Positions 1 to 5,664 of a stretch of 6,103 nt of DNA are shown here, in pieces. A program made the position numbers and the translations under genes. Positions within the stretch are counted from its first letter, which is position 1. The number at the start of each line of letters is the position of its first letter. The DNA is from Ferruginibacter sp. Lineage in GTDB: Bacteria; Bacteroidota; Bacteroidia; Chitinophagales; Chitinophagaceae. Under the pieces are notes generated by a model, which searched no databases, was not told the origin of the DNA, and saw only the letters and a list, made by a program, of their open reading frames with translations. The stretch spans positions 1 to 6,103 of the forward strand of contig VERM01000102.1 in NCBI GenBank assembly GCA_018882645.1, read 5' to 3'.

Positions 1-46
1 ATACAGATCCAATGTAGCCGGCACCACCTGTAATCAATACCTTCAT
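1..46 (-). CDS. NAD-dependent sugar epimerase/dehydratase, N-terminal fragment
   Basis: Only the first 15 codons are inside the window; the gene runs off the low-coordinate edge. The peptide begins MKVLITGGAGYIGSV, which is a beta strand followed by the glycine-rich GGAGYIG dinucleotide-binding loop of extended short-chain dehydrogenases. The YIGS form is common in UDP-glucose 4-epimerases (GalE) and relatives, but the substrate cannot be settled from so short a piece. The ATG at 46-44 fits the family's usual start right before the first strand. It lies 221 bp downstream of the asnB-like gene on the same strand, so it belongs to the same polysaccharide locus, although the gap may mean a separate transcript. 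I found no convincing promoter in that gap. Confidence 0.8.
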   Translation of the reverse strand, partial: MKVLITGGAGYIGSV

Positions 47-267
47 GCCTGAGATTTATTTTTACCTTATTTCAGAAATAGATACTGAATTAAAGGCTTA
101 AAAATTTATTTATGGTTTACAAATCATCTGAAAAATTAAACGGAGAACAATTTAAAAACCTTCCATTTTTTTCAGAAAGATGGCTGCGAAGTTACGATTT
201 GTGAATCAAATTTTACTCCTGTTTTATTAATTTAATATATATTTTAATGTAATATTTTTTAGGGGCT

Positions 268-2109
268 TTATGAGAGATACACTTTTTTGTTCCATACCTC
301 CATACAAAACAGCATCCATAGAATCTTTGCGCGTTTTTCAGCAGGAATTCGGATTTTATTTTCCAAGAGTTTTTGAGTAAATCCTTGGGAGATATAGTTT
401 TTATGAAAACAATTGCTTGCGTTTAAATAATCACTAATTATAGTATTAAGTTCGCCATTAACCCATTTTTTTAATGGTATTTCAAAGCCTCTTTTGGGCT
501 GATGTATTAATTCTTGTGGTAGATATTTCTTCGCAAGAGTCCTGAGTATGTATTTTGTGGTTGTACGGTTTACCTTAAATGAGTCCTTCAATCCTGGCAC
601 ATATTCAAGCATTTCCTTTGCCAGAAAAGGGCTTCTGCCTTCCAAAGAATGAGCCATTGTGGCAATATCCATTTTAACCAAAAGATCGCTGAACAAATTG
701 GTGTCGAAATCCATATTCATGATCTTTCTTAATCCGGTTGTTTGTTTGTCTGTAATGATTCTAAAATCATTTCTTACATCAACAAGGCCGTCAGATGCAT
801 CTGAAAAAATATTTTTTTCGTAGTCTTCCATGATGTCTACACCTGCGGACAAATACATTTCAAGATCAGACTTGGATGCGAGAGAAATCAACCGATTGAT
901 ATGTGAGAAAGCTGATTTTTTGTTGTGAGAGGAAGGAAGTAAAAATTTAAGCGCAGAAGAAGTATTTTTAATCAGCCTGTTTTTTTTAAAAAAATCAAAG
1001 CGGGAAAAAGGAACATATCTCCTGTATCCTCCAAACAGTTCATCAGCACCATCTCCATTCAAAATGACTGTAACATATTTTTTGGCTTCCCGGCTTACGT
1101 AATAGGAAGGAATGGCTGAGCTATCGGAAAATGGCTCACCGTAATTGGCTATGATTTTTTCAACATCATCTCTAAGACTATCGAATGAAATGCTGATCTC
1201 CTGGTGGGATGTATTGTATTTTTCTGCAACTTTTTTGGCAAGCGGCGCTTCGTTGTATTCCCCTTCGAAAGACATGGTAACCGTCTTTATATTCCCCGAA
1301 TATTTACTTGCCATGGCCGTAACCAATCCGCTGTCAATTCCACCACTCAAAAAACAACCTACTTCAAGATCGCTGGATTCGACTCTTCTTTTTACAGCAA
1401 GCTGTAATATCCGGTCGGTATTTTCAACACTGTGTTCAAATGAATCAGTATGGCGCATTTCATAGAACTTACTGATATCCCACCATCTTTTTTCTTTTAT
1501 TTCCAGACTTTGGGTATTGATGAGCCAATAAGTACCTCCGGGGATTTCGGTTACATTTTGATAAGGCGTATGGTTTCGGTAAAAAACACCAAGCCTCAGA
1601 TAATGATAAAAATTATTTTCATTTAGAGATAAAGGCAATAGGGACCGGAGGACATTTAGTTCGCTGGCAAAAACAATTTTGTTTTGATCATTGTATATGT
1701 AAACAGGCTTTTTGCCGGCCCGGTCTCTGGCAATAAACAATTTTTTTTCAGTTCGATCATAAATGGCCAGAGCAAACATTCCATCTACATGCTGGAGAAA
1801 ATCAGGACCGAGCTTTTGATATAACCATAAAATTGTTTCTGTATCAGAATTCGTTTTACACATTAAGCTAAATCTCTCCCTAAGTTCAAGATGGTTATAA
1901 ATTTCTCCGTTGAAAATAATAGCAAATCGTTCAAATAGTGTCATCGGCTGTTTGCCACCGGATATGTCTAAAATGGATAACCGAAGATGATAAAGATCAA
2001 CATTATCATCAACAAACCCATTCTGCTCATCGGGTCCACGATGGAGCATAGATTTTTTTATGATATCATAATTCAACCTGAAATTGACCGACCCTGCAAT
2101 TCCGCACAT
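268..2109 (-). CDS. asnB: Glutamine-dependent asparagine synthase-family amidotransferase
   Basis: This is a complete 613-residue class II amidotransferase/asparagine synthase. The N-terminal glutaminase domain (about residues 2-200) starts MCGIAG, so Cys2 becomes the N-terminal nucleophile after methionine removal. It also has HRGPDEQ (23-29), RLSILD (43-48), NGEIYN (67-72) and FASEL (147-151). The synthase domain (about 230-600) has the ATP PP-loop SGGIDSG (255-261), YGEPFSDSSAIP (323-334), NGDGADELFGGY (351-362) and EGRSPFL (490-496). All key motifs are intact and the length is normal. The family transfers glutamine-derived ammonia to an adenylated carboxylate; the classical product is asparagine. 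In Bacteroidota and Pseudomonas surface-polysaccharide clusters, paralogues are thought to amidate sugar carboxylates, and this gene's position suggests that role without proving it. It starts 90 bp downstream of the acetyltransferase gene. The Cys2 requirement fixes the start at the ATG at 2109. Confidence 0.93.
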   Translation of the reverse strand: MCGIAGSVNFRLNYDIIKKSMLHRGPDEQNGFVDDNVDLYHLRLSILDISGGKQPMTLFERFAIIFNGEIYNHLELRERFSLMCKTNSDTETILWLYQKLGPDFLQHVDGMFALAIYDRTEKKLFIARDRAGKKPVYIYNDQNKIVFASELNVLRSLLPLSLNENNFYHYLRLGVFYRNHTPYQNVTEIPGGTYWLINTQSLEIKEKRWWDISKFYEMRHTDSFEHSVENTDRILQLAVKRRVESSDLEVGCFLSGGIDSGLVTAMASKYSGNIKTVTMSFEGEYNEAPLAKKVAEKYNTSHQEISISFDSLRDDVEKIIANYGEPFSDSSAIPSYYVSREAKKYVTVILNGDGADELFGGYRRYVPFSRFDFFKKNRLIKNTSSALKFLLPSSHNKKSAFSHINRLISLASKSDLEMYLSAGVDIMEDYEKNIFSDASDGLVDVRNDFRIITDKQTTGLRKIMNMDFDTNLFSDLLVKMDIATMAHSLEGRSPFLAKEMLEYVPGLKDSFKVNRTTTKYILRTLAKKYLPQELIHQPKRGFEIPLKKWVNGELNTIISDYLNASNCFHKNYISQGFTQKLLENKIRIPAEKRAKILWMLFCMEVWNKKVYLS

Positions 2110-2199
2110 GTTACTGCGATATTTTTAATTGCAAAATAACCCCATATTCGATGAATGAAAAATTTAATTGGGGGAAGAGGGTCGCACATTCGATTACAC

Positions 2200-2772
2200 T
2201 CAGCGAATTCTTTTTGCCTGATTGTTTTCGAGAAGATATTCCTGTGCAGTTTCGATGCATACAGCAATCCCTTGTGAGTTGAATGCAAGTTTATGTCCAT
2301 ATTCACTCATCCATCCCGCTTGCCTGCCGGGATTACCAACGATCAATGCGTACGATGGAACATTTTTTGTAACAACAGCTCCTGCACCTATGAAGGCGTA
2401 AGAGCCAATTTCATTGCCGCAAATAATGGTCGCATTGGCACCAATTGTAGCTCCTTTTTTTACTCGTGTAATTTTAAACTGATCTTTTCTGCTGATGGCA
2501 CTGCGGGGATTGATTACATTGGTAAAGACAACACTTGGCCCGATAAAAACATCATCTTCACAAATTACTCCCTCGTAGACACTGACATTGTTTTGTATTC
2601 TTACATTATCCCCCAGAGTAACTTTATTGTCAACAAATACATTCTGACCAAGAACGCAATTCTTCCCGATAACAGCACCGGGCATAACATGTGTGTAATG
2701 CCAGATTTTAGTGCCTTCTCCTATGGAAGCGCCTGCATCAATTGTTGCTGTGGGATGAGCTTGAAATTGCAT
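2200..2772 (-). CDS. wbpD: WbpD/WlbB-like sugar N-acetyltransferase (left-handed beta-helix)
   Basis: A 190-residue protein made almost wholly of hexapeptide repeats, seen as recurring IG/LG/VI triads ([39 protein letters not shown]). This gives the left-handed beta-helix fold of trimeric acetyl-CoA transferases. The signature stretches IWHYTHV (23-29), LGQNVFV (41-47), [11 protein letters not shown] (59-69), [13 protein letters not shown] (78-90) and [10 protein letters not shown] (107-116) match my memory of WbpD/WlbB enzymes, which N-acetylate the 3-amino group of UDP-2-acetamido-3-amino-2,3-dideoxyglucuronate. Related enzymes (FdtC/QdtC type) act on dTDP-3-amino-3,6-dideoxyhexoses, which would fit the adjacent rfbA and rfbB. 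No 3-aminotransferase or ketoisomerase is in view, so the substrate remains open. The ATG at 2772 lies only 7 bp after the rfbA stop, which indicates co-transcription. A C-terminal tail (about 165-190) extends beyond the helix. Confidence 0.85.
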   Translation of the reverse strand: MQFQAHPTATIDAGASIGEGTKIWHYTHVMPGAVIGKNCVLGQNVFVDNKVTLGDNVRIQNNVSVYEGVICEDDVFIGPSVVFTNVINPRSAISRKDQFKITRVKKGATIGANATIICGNEIGSYAFIGAGAVVTKNVPSYALIVGNPGRQAGWMSEYGHKLAFNSQGIAVCIETAQEYLLENNQAKRIR

Positions 2773-2779
2773 GAAACGA

Positions 2780-3640
2780 TTATTTTGAAATTCGGCTCAG
2801 ATAAGCTCCATAGCCGCTTTTATGCAAGTTGGCTGCAAGCTTTTCCAATTGTTGAGCGTTGATGAAGCCCATCCTCCATGCTATTTCCTCAGGACAACCG
2901 ACTTTTAAACCCTGGCGTTTTTCAATTACCCTCACATACTCACTTGCATCGTTCAGGGAATCAAAGGTACCTGTATCCAGCCATGCAAAGCCACGATTAA
3001 GGGTAACGACTTTTAGTTTTTTGTTTTGCATATACACCTTGTTGACATCTGTAATCTCATACTCTCCTCTTGGACTTGGTGGAATATTTTTGGCGATCTC
3101 CACAACTTCATTATTGTAAAAATATAAACCCGGAACAGCAAAATTGCTTTTGGGATTGACCGGCTTCTCTTCAATACTGATTGCATTATAATTGTTGTCG
3201 AATTCAACCACGCCATATCTTTCAGGATCTACAACCGGGTAAGCAAAAATGACTGCACCCGCAGGATCTGCAGCCGACTGTAACAATCCGCTGAAGCCAC
3301 TACCGTAGAAAATATTATCTCCGAGCACCAAAGCCACACTGTCATTCCCAATAAATTTTTCTCCGATCACAAATGCCTGAGCCAGTCCATTTGGCTTTTC
3401 CTGTTTTTCATAAACGATATTACATCCCCACTGACTGCCATCGCCTAGCAGTCTTTTAAATTGTTCCTGGTCTTCGGGTGTGGTGATGATGAGAATATCC
3501 TTGATGCCTGCAAGCATGAGTGTACTCAAAGGATAATAAATCATTGGCTTATCGTATATGGGCATAAGTTGTTTGCTGATACCCATGGTAATCGGATACA
3601 ATCTTGTTCCGGATCCGCCTGCGAGAATGATGCCTTTCAT
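2780..3640 (-). CDS. rfbA: Glucose-1-phosphate thymidylyltransferase
   Basis: A complete 286-residue cytosolic nucleotidyltransferase that joins dTTP and glucose-1-phosphate to give dTDP-glucose and pyrophosphate. This is the first step of dTDP-deoxysugar synthesis (dTDP-L-rhamnose and others). The N-terminal nucleotide-binding signature GGSGTRLYP (8-16) is followed by [17 protein letters not shown] (22-38), with the expected lysines. Further family blocks are [14 protein letters not shown] (77-90), the metal-binding LGDNIFYG (106-113), EEKP (157-160), GLYFYN (171-176), GEYEITDVN (192-200) and [10 protein letters not shown] (220-229). The length is typical of RmlA/RfbA. The ATG at 3640 starts right before the conserved KGIILAGG strand. 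The gene sits between the four-helix-bundle cassette and the acetyltransferase. A repeat array begins 8 bp upstream of its start codon, which leaves almost no conventional leader sequence. Confidence 0.97.
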   Translation of the reverse strand: MKGIILAGGSGTRLYPITMGISKQLMPIYDKPMIYYPLSTLMLAGIKDILIITTPEDQEQFKRLLGDGSQWGCNIVYEKQEKPNGLAQAFVIGEKFIGNDSVALVLGDNIFYGSGFSGLLQSAADPAGAVIFAYPVVDPERYGVVEFDNNYNAISIEEKPVNPKSNFAVPGLYFYNNEVVEIAKNIPPSPRGEYEITDVNKVYMQNKKLKVVTLNRGFAWLDTGTFDSLNDASEYVRVIEKRQGLKVGCPEEIAWRMGFINAQQLEKLAANLHKSGYGAYLSRISK

Positions 3641-3647
3641 TGAATGA

Positions 3648-3690
3648 GTTGAAGATGGTTGAAAATTGTTGAAGATGGTTTAAAATTGTT
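3648..3690 (+). repeat. Left 10-bp-period repeat array of the S23-type cassette
   Basis: Reading the plus strand from 3648, four consecutive 10-bp units are visible: GTTGAAGATG, GTTGAAAATT, GTTGAAGATG and GTTTAAAATT. A degenerate fifth unit follows. Units 1 and 3 are identical, and units 2 and 4 differ by one base, so the array also reads as a 20-bp repeat present twice. The segment 3647-3681 is an inverted copy (33 of 35 positions) of 4244-4278 on the other side of the four-helix-bundle gene. It occupies the space immediately upstream of the rfbA start codon. Confidence 0.9.
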
Positions 3691-3707
3691 TATTTTGACA
3701 TCTTAAA

Positions 3708-4088
3708 TTATTCGTTGCTCCTTTTTACTTGATATGCTCTTATATTATTTATTTTGAGTGAAAGTTGTACAATTTTTTCACGTATCGAAAATAATTCATC
3801 TTGATTTATAAAGTTTAGATCTTTTGAAATGATCAAATGATTTAATACTTCGATAAGACTTCCATATGCTATTGAACTGAATTTCGCTTGTTCCTTAAAA
3901 GAACTTCTCGTTGATCCCTCTGCAATATTCGACGCAACAGAAACCATAGATCTTTTCAGTTGACTAATCAATCCAAATTTTTCTTTTTCCGGTAGCTTTT
4001 CTGTAATGCTATAAACATCAACTACTAGAGCCCTGGCTAAATTCCAAATTTCCAATTTTTCAAAAGAAAAGGAATATGTTGATTTCAA
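3708..4088 (-). CDS. Four-helix-bundle protein, 23S rRNA intervening-sequence (S23) family
   Basis: A 126-residue, mostly helical protein of the family found in 23S rRNA intervening sequences of Leptospira and, commonly, in Bacteroidota chromosomes. Recognisable features are FEKLEIWNLAR (9-19), followed by EKFGLISQLKRSMVSV (36-51) and the family hallmark ASNIAEG (52-58), then YGSLIEVLNHL (75-85) in the third helix. Length is normal and no frame disruption is seen. Avd, the accessory protein of diversity-generating retroelements, has a similar fold, but no reverse transcriptase or template repeat is present here. The molecular function is unknown; nucleic-acid binding is often suspected. The start is a TTG at 4088: an in-frame TAA lies only two codons upstream (4097-4095), and the first internal ATG would delete the conserved N-terminus. 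The gene lies inside inverted repeat arrays between rfbB and rfbA and is transcribed in the same direction as both. Confidence 0.88.
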   Translation of the reverse strand: MKSTYSFSFEKLEIWNLARALVVDVYSITEKLPEKEKFGLISQLKRSMVSVASNIAEGSTRSSFKEQAKFSSIAYGSLIEVLNHLIISKDLNFINQDELFSIREKIVQLSLKINNIRAYQVKRSNE

Positions 4089-4200
4089 ATCAAGTTAATT
4101 TTGATGAAAAATATTTTCCAACAAAATAAATTTGACAGAATGATATTTTTACGACCTTTTCAACAACATTTATAGATTTTTTCTTCCGAAAATGATATTT

Positions 4201-4287
4201 TCTCAACCACCTTCAACTATCTTCAACAACCATCAACCTTCCCAAACCATCTTAAACAATTTTCAACCACCTTCAACTACTTTCAAC
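4201..4287 (-). repeat. Right 10-bp-period repeat array of the S23-type cassette
   Basis: Reading the minus strand from 4287, there are eight consecutive 10-bp units, each starting GTT, and a partial ninth. Examples are GTTGAAAGTA, GTTGAAGGTG, GTTGAAAATT, GTTTAAGATG, GTTGATGGTT and GTTGAAGATA, giving a rough consensus of GTTGAAGRTG. The first unit begins two bases after the rfbB TAG stop codon (4291-4289). Part of the array (4244-4278) is the inverted partner of 3647-3681. The exact 10-bp phase, about one helical turn, is unusual for spacer DNA. No reading frame or promoter is apparent in it. Confidence 0.9.
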
Positions 4288-4288
4288 C

Positions 4289-5338
4289 CTATTTACCATA
4301 CATCCCACTATAATAATCCTGATACTGCCCGCTCGTAACTCTGTTTAACCACTCCGTATTATTCAGGTACCAGTCGATGGTTCTGGAGAGGCCTTCTTCG
4401 AATTGAAGAGATGGCATCCAGCCCAAATCATTTTTCAATTTAGTGGCATCGATGGCATAGCGCAAATCATGGCCGGCTCTGTCTTTCACGAAGGTTATTA
4501 GTTGTGCGGAAGTGCCCTCGGGTCTGCCGAGCTTAACATCCATCTGTTTGCACAACTCTCTTATAAGATCTATATTGGTCCATTCATTATGTCCGCCGAT
4601 ATTGTATGTGTCACCGATTTTTCCATTGTGAAATATGATATCGATGGCTCTGGCATGATCTTCGACAAACAACCAGTCGCGCACATTTTCTCCTTTACCG
4701 TAAATCGGCAATGGCTTGTTATTGATGATATTGTGGATGCAGAGCGGAATCAGTTTTTCCGGGAAATGATAAGGCCCGTAATTGTTGGAACAGTTCGATA
4801 TCTTGACCGGCAATTTATAGGTATGATAATACGCTCTCACAAAATGATCGGAAGAAGCTTTTGAGGCAGAGTACGGACTGCGCGGATCATAAGAGGTAGT
4901 TTCATAGAAGAAGCCCTCTTCACCCAATGAACCATACACTTCATCTGTAGAAATATGATAAAAAATTTTATCCTCCATGTTCCCTTTCCAGTGTTCTTTA
5001 GCTGCTTGAAGCAAACAAACCGTTCCCACCACATTCGTTTTCACAAATGCAAGCGGATCTGTAATGGAGCGGTCGACATGACTTTCCGCAGCGCAGTGCA
5101 AAACTCCGGTAAAATTATATTGGTTGAAAAGCGAAGTGAGCAGATCCAAATCCGCTATGTCGCCTTTTACAAATGTATAATTGGGACTATTCTCAATATC
5201 TTTTAGATTTTCGAGATTACCTGCATATGTCAGTTTATCCAGATTGACAATCTTGTAGTTGGGATATTTGGTTACAAATAGCCTGGTCAAATGTGAGCCA
5301 ATGAATCCGGCTCCACCGGTGATGAGTATTGTTTGCAT
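4289..5338 (-). CDS. rfbB: dTDP-glucose 4,6-dehydratase
   Basis: A complete 349-residue extended short-chain dehydrogenase that converts dTDP-glucose to dTDP-4-keto-6-deoxyglucose with bound NAD. This is the second step after RfbA and the branch point to rhamnose and many amino deoxysugars. The N-terminal Rossmann loop is GGAGFIG (8-14), and LDKLTYAGNLENL (33-45) is typical of RmlB. HCAAESHVDRSI (81-92) and STDEVYG (130-136) supply the catalytic Thr-Asp-Glu (131-133), and YSASK (156-160) supplies the Tyr/Lys pair. SNNYGPYHFPEKLIPL (184-199) and DRAGHDLRYAID (286-297) are substrate-domain signatures. The ATG at 5338 starts directly before the first strand. It is the first gene of the polysaccharide block seen here and has a candidate promoter just upstream. 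The usual rmlC and rmlD partners are not in the window. Confidence 0.97.
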   Translation of the reverse strand: MQTILITGGAGFIGSHLTRLFVTKYPNYKIVNLDKLTYAGNLENLKDIENSPNYTFVKGDIADLDLLTSLFNQYNFTGVLHCAAESHVDRSITDPLAFVKTNVVGTVCLLQAAKEHWKGNMEDKIFYHISTDEVYGSLGEEGFFYETTSYDPRSPYSASKASSDHFVRAYYHTYKLPVKISNCSNNYGPYHFPEKLIPLCIHNIINNKPLPIYGKGENVRDWLFVEDHARAIDIIFHNGKIGDTYNIGGHNEWTNIDLIRELCKQMDVKLGRPEGTSAQLITFVKDRAGHDLRYAIDATKLKNDLGWMPSLQFEEGLSRTIDWYLNNTEWLNRVTSGQYQDYYSGMYGK

Positions 5339-5352
5339 ATTTAATTAAAAGT

Positions 5353-5360
5353 CAAAAATA
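5353..5360 (-). promoter_or_regulatory. Candidate Bacteroidota -7 promoter element for rfbB
   Basis: On the minus strand this reads TATTTTTG, an exact match to the Bacteroidota -7 consensus TAnnTTTG. It ends 14 bp upstream of the rfbB ATG, so the mRNA leader would be very short. No clear -33 TTTG word lies at the expected distance. Because the region is T-rich the match could be chance, and it is offered as a candidate only. Confidence 0.35.
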
Positions 5361-5410
5361 CAAAAATCAGGGCTTTTGCTGATAAGAAATATTGGAAAGA
5401 GAATGGTAGA

Positions 5411-5616
5411 ATGTAAAATATTGAATATAAAATGTAAAATTCAGAAGTTATTCATCCACAAATCAACGCATCAATAACTTTTTTCACGCAAAGGCGAAAA
5501 GACTTTACAATGTAAAATATTGAATATAAAATGTAAAATTCAGAAGTTATTCATCCACAAATCAACGCATCAATAACTTTTTTCACGCAAAGGCGAAAAG
5601 ACTTTACAATGTAAAA
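5411..5616. repeat. Perfect 99-bp tandem duplication, two copies plus 8 bp
   Basis: Bases 5411-5509 and 5510-5608 are identical at all 99 positions, and the first 8 bases of a third copy follow at 5609-5616 before the sequence diverges. Each unit holds two copies of ATGTAAAAT and an 8-bp inverted repeat (AAGTTATT, 20-nt spacer, AATAACTT) that runs into a six-T tract on the plus strand. It also contains the word CACGCAAAGGCGAAAAGA. No open frame of note crosses it. Perfect identity points to a recent duplication, or possibly an assembly artefact. This repeat fills most of the 326-bp gene-free gap at 5339-5664. Confidence 0.95.
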
Positions 5617-5649
5617 ATGACAACTTGTTTCAGTTTTGCATTTTACATT
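5608..5649 (-). terminator. Possible AT-rich hairpin downstream of the C25-like gene
   Basis: About 16 bp past the stop codon of the secreted-protein gene, minus-strand AATGTAAAATG (5649-5639) can pair with CATTTTTACATT (5619-5608) around a 19-nt loop, with one bulged T. The stem is nearly all A-U and no long U-tract follows, so it would be a weak terminator. The same bases overlap the repeat family in this gap, so the pairing may only reflect repeat structure. Confidence 0.25.
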
Positions 5650-5659
5650 TTATATTCAA
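5640..5659 (-). repeat. 20-bp inverted copy of part of the 99-bp unit
   Basis: Bases 5640-5659 are the exact reverse complement of the 20 bases at 5421-5440 and 5520-5539 (beginning TTGAATATAA and ending ATGTAAAAT). It ends 5 bp from the stop codon of the upstream gene. The gap is therefore bounded by inverted copies of the same AT-rich word, which could form a larger hairpin in RNA or mark the ends of a small repeat element. Confidence 0.85.
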
Positions 5660-5664
5660 AATCC

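Larger units (their letters stand above)
3641..4288 (-). mobile_element. Putative inverted-repeat-flanked four-helix-bundle gene cassette
   Basis: The whole rfbB-rfbA intergenic interval consists of one small gene (4088-3708), an AT-rich leader and two flanking repeat arrays in opposite orientation. The outer 35-bp arms (3647-3681 and 4244-4278) match at 33 of 35 positions as inverted repeats. In the minus-strand transcript they would give 33 Watson-Crick pairs, one G-U pair and one U-C mismatch. The cassette fits between two genes that normally sit together in rml clusters, which suggests insertion. I see no transposase and no clear target-site duplication, so calling it mobile is inference. 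It could instead be a resident repeat element that spreads by another route, or two independent repeat arrays. Confidence 0.4.

Noticed and set aside
186..210. Possible promoter for the epimerase (TAACTTCG with an upstream TTTG on the minus strand)
   Set aside because: The -7 word has one mismatch and the spacer to TTTG is about 12 bp, too short for the Bacteroidota promoter pattern.
1145..1465. Plus-strand open frames inside the asnB gene (also 1204-1407)
   Set aside because: They lie wholly antisense to a well-conserved gene, have no recognisable motifs, and look like chance frames.
2110..2199. Hairpin CCCCA...TGGGG between the acetyltransferase gene and asnB as a terminator
   Set aside because: The stem is only about five strong pairs with a long loop and a bulge, and no clear U-tract follows.
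2073..2306. 77-codon minus-strand frame spanning the acetyltransferase-asnB junction
   Set aside because: It overlaps both genes in another frame, lacks domain features, and includes ordinary spacer sequence.
2293..2862. 189-codon plus-strand frame opposite the acetyltransferase and the rfbA end
   Set aside because: It is the antisense shadow of two genes with strong family motifs; its cysteine-rich composition is what the complement of hexapeptide-repeat codons gives.
4140..4201. Direct repeat AATGATATTTT at 4140-4150 and 4191-4201
   Set aside because: Eleven AT-rich bases in AT-rich spacer are likely chance, and they do not sit at the cassette ends as a target duplication would.
3641..4287. 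CRISPR array
   Set aside because: The units are 10 bp and contiguous, without unique spacers of the usual length.
3641..4288. Diversity-generating retroelement, because Avd shares the four-helix-bundle fold
   Set aside because: There is no reverse transcriptase and no template/variable repeat pair in the window; the repeats are short-period arrays.
4502..5206. Small frames within rfbB on both strands
   Set aside because: All are out-of-frame shadows of the rfbB coding sequence.
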